Shown in pieces: positions 60,971 to 64,000 of a stretch of DNA of 64,000 bases. How positions within the stretch are numbered: the stretch's first letter is position 1; each line of letters opens with the position of its first letter. Origin of the DNA: Flavobacterium erciyesense (GTDB lineage Bacteria > Bacteroidota > Bacteroidia > Flavobacteriales > Flavobacteriaceae); contig NZ_JAGPXB010000001.1 of the NCBI RefSeq assembly GCF_018069925.1, positions 310,001 to 374,000 on the forward strand, given 5' to 3'. The notes under the pieces are model-generated. The model ran no database searches and was not told the DNA's origin. It saw only the letters and a program-made list of their open reading frames with translations. A program made the position numbers and the translations under genes.

Positions 60971-62617
60971 ATGTTACCATCAGTTCAATTAAAAAATACG
61001 CAAGCATTTCAGAAGCTTGCAGCACATTTCGAGGACACAAAAGATGTGCAGATTAAGGATTTATTTTCAAAAGATCCACAACGATTTTCTTCGTTTTCTA
61101 TCTTATGGAATGATATTTTGTTCGATTATTCAAAGAACAGAATCACAAAAGAAACATTTGATTTATTGCTTGAATTAGCAAATGAAGTGAAACTTCAGGA
61201 AGCTATTGAAAAGATGTTCGCAGGCGATAAAATTAATGCAACAGAAGGAAGACCTGTTTTGCATACTGCATTAAGACAACCAAAAGACGCAGTTGTTCTT
61301 GTTGATGGAATCAATGTTGTTCCACAAGTTTATGAAGTGCTTGAACAAATCCAAACTTTTACCGAAGATGTACTTTCAGGCACATGGAAAGGATATACTG
61401 GAAAACAAATTACCGATATTGTTAATATCGGTATCGGTGGTTCTGACCTTGGACCTGTAATGGTTACTGAAGCTTTAAAAGCATACAAAACGCATTTAAA
61501 CTTGCATTTTGTTTCCAATGTTGATGGTACTCATTTGTCAGAAGTTTTAAAAAATGTAAATCCTGAAACCACACTTTTCCTTATTGCATCCAAAACATTT
61601 ATCACACAAGAAACCATGACCAATGGACGTAGTGCACGTACTTGGTTGATTAATTCTGGTGCTAAAGAAGAAGATGTAGAAAAACACTTCGTCGCGCTAA
61701 GTACTAATGAAGCTGAAGTGAAAAAATTCGGAATCAATCCTAAAAATATGTTTGTTTTCTGGGATTGGGTTGGCGGAAGATATTCATTGTGGTCTGCAAT
61801 TGGCCTGTCTATCAGTCTTGGAATCGGCTTTAATAATTTCAAAGCGTTATTAGAAGGTGCTAACGAAACCGATCAACATTTTCAGAACAGTGCGTTAGAT
61901 CAAAATATCCCTGTTATCATGGCTTTACTTGGTGTATGGTATATTAATTTCTATGGTGCTGAAACATTAGGAATATTCCCGTACGACCAATATTTGCATC
62001 GCTTTGCTTCTTATTTTCAGCAAGGAGATATGGAAAGTAATGGAAAATATATTGATCGCAATGGTAAGGTAGTCAACTATCAAACTGGTCCAATAGTTTG
62101 GGGCGAACCTGGTACCAACGGACAGCACGCATTTTATCAATTACTTCATCAAGGTACAAAACTTATCCCTTCGGATTTCATCGCACCAGCTAAGAGCTTA
62201 AATCCACTTGGCGAACACCACAAAATATTACTTTCTAACTTCTTTGCACAAACTGAAGCCTTAATGAATGGCAAATCAGAAGAAGAAGTAATTGCAGAAT
62301 TGAAAGCCGCTGGAAAATCAGACGCAGAAGTCAATCAGCAAAAGAAGTATAAAGTATTTCAAGGAAACCGTCCTACTAATTCATTCTTGTTGGAAAAAAT
62401 AACACCAAAATCTTTGGGGAAACTTATCGCTTTGTATGAACATAAAATTTTTGTTCAGGGTGTGATTTGGAATATTTTCAGCTTCGACCAATGGGGAGTA
62501 GAATTAGGTAAACAATTGGCTACCGTAATTCTTTCAGAGCTTGAAGAAGATGATAAGATTGTAAGTCACGATTCATCCACCAATGGATTGATCGATCAAT
62601 ATAAAACTTGGCGTTAA
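60971..62617 (+). CDS. pgi: Glucose-6-phosphate isomerase
   Basis: 548 residues. It converts fructose-6-phosphate to glucose-6-phosphate, linking PHI to Zwf. Signatures [72 protein letters not shown] and [20 protein letters not shown] are present, including the catalytic Glu and His of the last. Full length. A hairpin terminator follows. Its presence next to gnd/zwf/pgl completes the cycle on one locus. Confidence 0.96.
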   Translation: MLPSVQLKNTQAFQKLAAHFEDTKDVQIKDLFSKDPQRFSSFSILWNDILFDYSKNRITKETFDLLLELANEVKLQEAIEKMFAGDKINATEGRPVLHTALRQPKDAVVLVDGINVVPQVYEVLEQIQTFTEDVLSGTWKGYTGKQITDIVNIGIGGSDLGPVMVTEALKAYKTHLNLHFVSNVDGTHLSEVLKNVNPETTLFLIASKTFITQETMTNGRSARTWLINSGAKEEDVEKHFVALSTNEAEVKKFGINPKNMFVFWDWVGGRYSLWSAIGLSISLGIGFNNFKALLEGANETDQHFQNSALDQNIPVIMALLGVWYINFYGAETLGIFPYDQYLHRFASYFQQGDMESNGKYIDRNGKVVNYQTGPIVWGEPGTNGQHAFYQLLHQGTKLIPSDFIAPAKSLNPLGEHHKILLSNFFAQTEALMNGKSEEEVIAELKAAGKSDAEVNQQKKYKVFQGNRPTNSFLLEKITPKSLGKLIALYEHKIFVQGVIWNIFSFDQWGVELGKQLATVILSELEEDDKIVSHDSSTNGLIDQYKTWR

Positions 62618-62641
62618 TCTATAATATTAATACAGTTTTAC

Positions 62642-62676
62642 AAAAGGCAACGGAGAAATTTCTGTGGCCTTTTATA
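62642..62676 (+). terminator. Terminator after pgi
   Basis: Imperfect stem AAAAGGC...GGAGAAA / TTTCTG..GCCTTTT, ending in T-rich sequence, about 25 bases after the pgi stop. It would separate the operon from the dehydrogenase gene. Confidence 0.65.
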
Positions 62677-62888
62677 TGTTTAATCGTGTATAATAAATGT
62701 ATATCGAAGCGAAACAATTAAAGGAATATGTAGAATCATGATCCCCTATTGCATATTGTATTGATTAAAAATAAACAATTCAGGCGGTTGGCTCTGAATG
62801 GATCAAATGTATATCATATAGTAGGTAATGTATAACAACAGCCATGCAAGAGGCAGTACTTTTGTAGAAGAAATTTAAATAATAAAAT
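62677..62888. promoter_or_regulatory. Promoter region of the iron-dependent dehydrogenase
   Basis: 212 AT-rich bases containing TACTTTTG (62857-62864), a TAnnTTTG box 24 bases before the ATG. The upstream TATATCATATA and TGTATA motifs are repeated (62691-62710, 62807-62835) and might be operators. The gene is thus likely transcribed independently of pgi. Confidence 0.45.
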
Positions 62889-64000
62889 ATGAGTAAGTTA
62901 TTTGTTGCCAGCGAAGTATTTCATGGTGCTGGAAGTTTATCAGAATTGAAAAATCTATCTGGAAAAAAAGCAATCATTGTGACTGGTGGACAATCAATGA
63001 AAAAAAGCGGAACGTTAGATCGTGCAAAAGCATTCTTAACAGAAGCTGGATTGGAAACTATTGTTTTTGATGGTGTTGAAGAAGATCCATCATCAGCGAC
63101 AAGTCTTAAAGGAGCAGAAATTATGCGTGAGTTCCAACCAGACTGGATTGTTGGTCTTGGTGGTTGTTCAGCGATTGATGCCGCTAAAATGATGTGGGTA
63201 TTCTACGAACATCCAGATGCAGATTTTGAAGCGATGACAAAACCTTTCAGTGTTCCAACATTACGTCAAAAGGCAAAATTCGTAGCAATTCCTTCTACAA
63301 GTGGTACAGGAACTGAAACAACAGGTTTAGCGGTTATTACCGATAAAGAAAAAGGGGTTAAATATCCAATTGTTTCTTATGAACTAACACCAGATATTGC
63401 GATTGTTGATGGAGAAATTTGTGCTACTATGCCAGCTCATATCACGTCAAACACTGGTTTAGATGCATTAACACATTGTGTTGAAGCATACGTTTCAAAT
63501 ATTGAAGACAATTATGCAGACGTATTAGCTAAAGGTGGTTTAGAAATCGTATTCGACAATCTTGAAGAAGCTGTAAATAATCCAACAAATATTAAAGCTC
63601 GTCAAAATATGCACGACGCTTCATTTATGGGGGGCTTAGCGTTCAATAACGCTTGGTTAGGAATTGTACACTCATTATCACATCAAGTAGGTGCCCTTTA
63701 TGGTATTCCACACGGTGCAGCTAATGCGATTTTCCTTCCGAATGTTATCCGTTACAATCAAACAGAAACAACAAGATACCCTAATTTGGCAAAAATTGTT
63801 GGAAAAGAAACTGCTGAGGAATTAGCACAAGAAATCGAAAAACTAAGAGCTTCGGTAAACAATATCGGTTCTTTGAAAGCTTTTGGAATATCTCGTGAAG
63901 ATTGGGACAAAAACTTGGATTACATTACCAAAAATGCTTTGGAAGATCCATGTACAGGTTTTAATCCACGTAAACCAAGTCTTCAAGACTTAAAAGATCT
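62889..64000 (+). CDS. Iron-containing (type III) alcohol dehydrogenase, partial
   Basis: 371 residues from the ATG at 62889 to the window edge, probably about 15 short of full length. Cofactor motif GGCSAIDAAK (91-100), SGTGTETTG (138-146), and metal ligands Asp192, His196 (LDALTHCVEAY), His261 and His275 (GIVHSLSHQVGALYGIPHG). Type III iron/zinc NAD(P)-dependent alcohol dehydrogenase, the family of Bacillus methanol dehydrogenase, 1,3-propanediol and butanol dehydrogenases. Next to hxlAB it might oxidise methanol or another alcohol to formaldehyde or reduce formaldehyde. Sequence alone cannot fix the direction or substrate. Confidence 0.88.
   Translation, partial: MSKLFVASEVFHGAGSLSELKNLSGKKAIIVTGGQSMKKSGTLDRAKAFLTEAGLETIVFDGVEEDPSSATSLKGAEIMREFQPDWIVGLGGCSAIDAAKMMWVFYEHPDADFEAMTKPFSVPTLRQKAKFVAIPSTSGTGTETTGLAVITDKEKGVKYPIVSYELTPDIAIVDGEICATMPAHITSNTGLDALTHCVEAYVSNIEDNYADVLAKGGLEIVFDNLEEAVNNPTNIKARQNMHDASFMGGLAFNNAWLGIVHSLSHQVGALYGIPHGAANAIFLPNVIRYNQTETTRYPNLAKIVGKETAEELAQEIEKLRASVNNIGSLKAFGISREDWDKNLDYITKNALEDPCTGFNPRKPSLQDLKD

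Overview
The window comes from a member of the Bacteroidota, most likely a Flavobacteriia species. The evidence is the low-GC left flank with a fbp / GNAT / aspartate kinase neighbourhood, promoter-like TAnnTTTG boxes, and a Bacteroidetes-type conjugation module (traA-traQ with mobA/mobB and a coupling ATPase). I see no rRNA, tRNA or CRISPR array.

Layout. 1-7.15 kb looks chromosomal: partial fbp, an acetyltransferase, aspartate kinase, a very large exported beta-barrel-like protein and an exported Lys/Ala-rich protein. From about 7.15 kb onward the content is that of an integrative conjugative element (ICE). It begins with a tyrosine integrase and an accessory pair (HExxH protein plus DUF4238-like protein). 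A long structured non-coding region and a replication/maintenance cassette follow (SSB, DUF932, PRTRC proteins E, C, B and ThiF, 11.8-17.1 kb). Next come an orphan receiver protein, two excisionase-like HTH proteins and a Septu-like ATPase/HNH pair (19.6-22.7 kb). The conserved tra operon lies on the minus strand (traE to traQ, 32.8-22.9 kb). Upstream of traE is a cargo hotspot (33-46.3 kb) with two 1557-bp IS3-family copies. Between them are a decayed second tra set (traE2-dam-traF2-broken traG2), a glutathione-independent formaldehyde dehydrogenase (fdhA), an AraC regulator and a SemiSWEET. To the right of the second IS copy is an IetAS-like AAA+/subtilase pair whose protease lost its catalytic serine to the IS. 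The start of the tra operon (traA/ParA and small Tra proteins, 50.1-46.6 kb) and the divergent mobilisation block (mobA, mobB, T4CP; 50.8-54.6 kb) follow, with an oriT-like non-coding region between them.

The most striking part is 54.9-64 kb. hxlB, hxlA, gnd, zwf, pgl, an AraC-family regulator, pgi and an iron-dependent alcohol dehydrogenase sit side by side on one strand. Together they encode every step of the cyclic (dissimilatory) ribulose monophosphate pathway: formaldehyde is fixed onto ribulose-5-phosphate, isomerised to fructose-6-P and glucose-6-P, then oxidised back to ribulose-5-P with release of CO2 and two reduced nicotinamide cofactors. The iron-dependent dehydrogenase could produce formaldehyde from methanol or reduce it back. 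With fdhA in the cargo hotspot, the element appears to carry two independent formaldehyde-handling modules. I infer a mobile formaldehyde detoxification or C1-oxidation trait. The right end of the ICE is not in the window, so membership of the RuMP cluster in the ICE is inferred from its position after mob/T4CP, a common cargo position in such elements.
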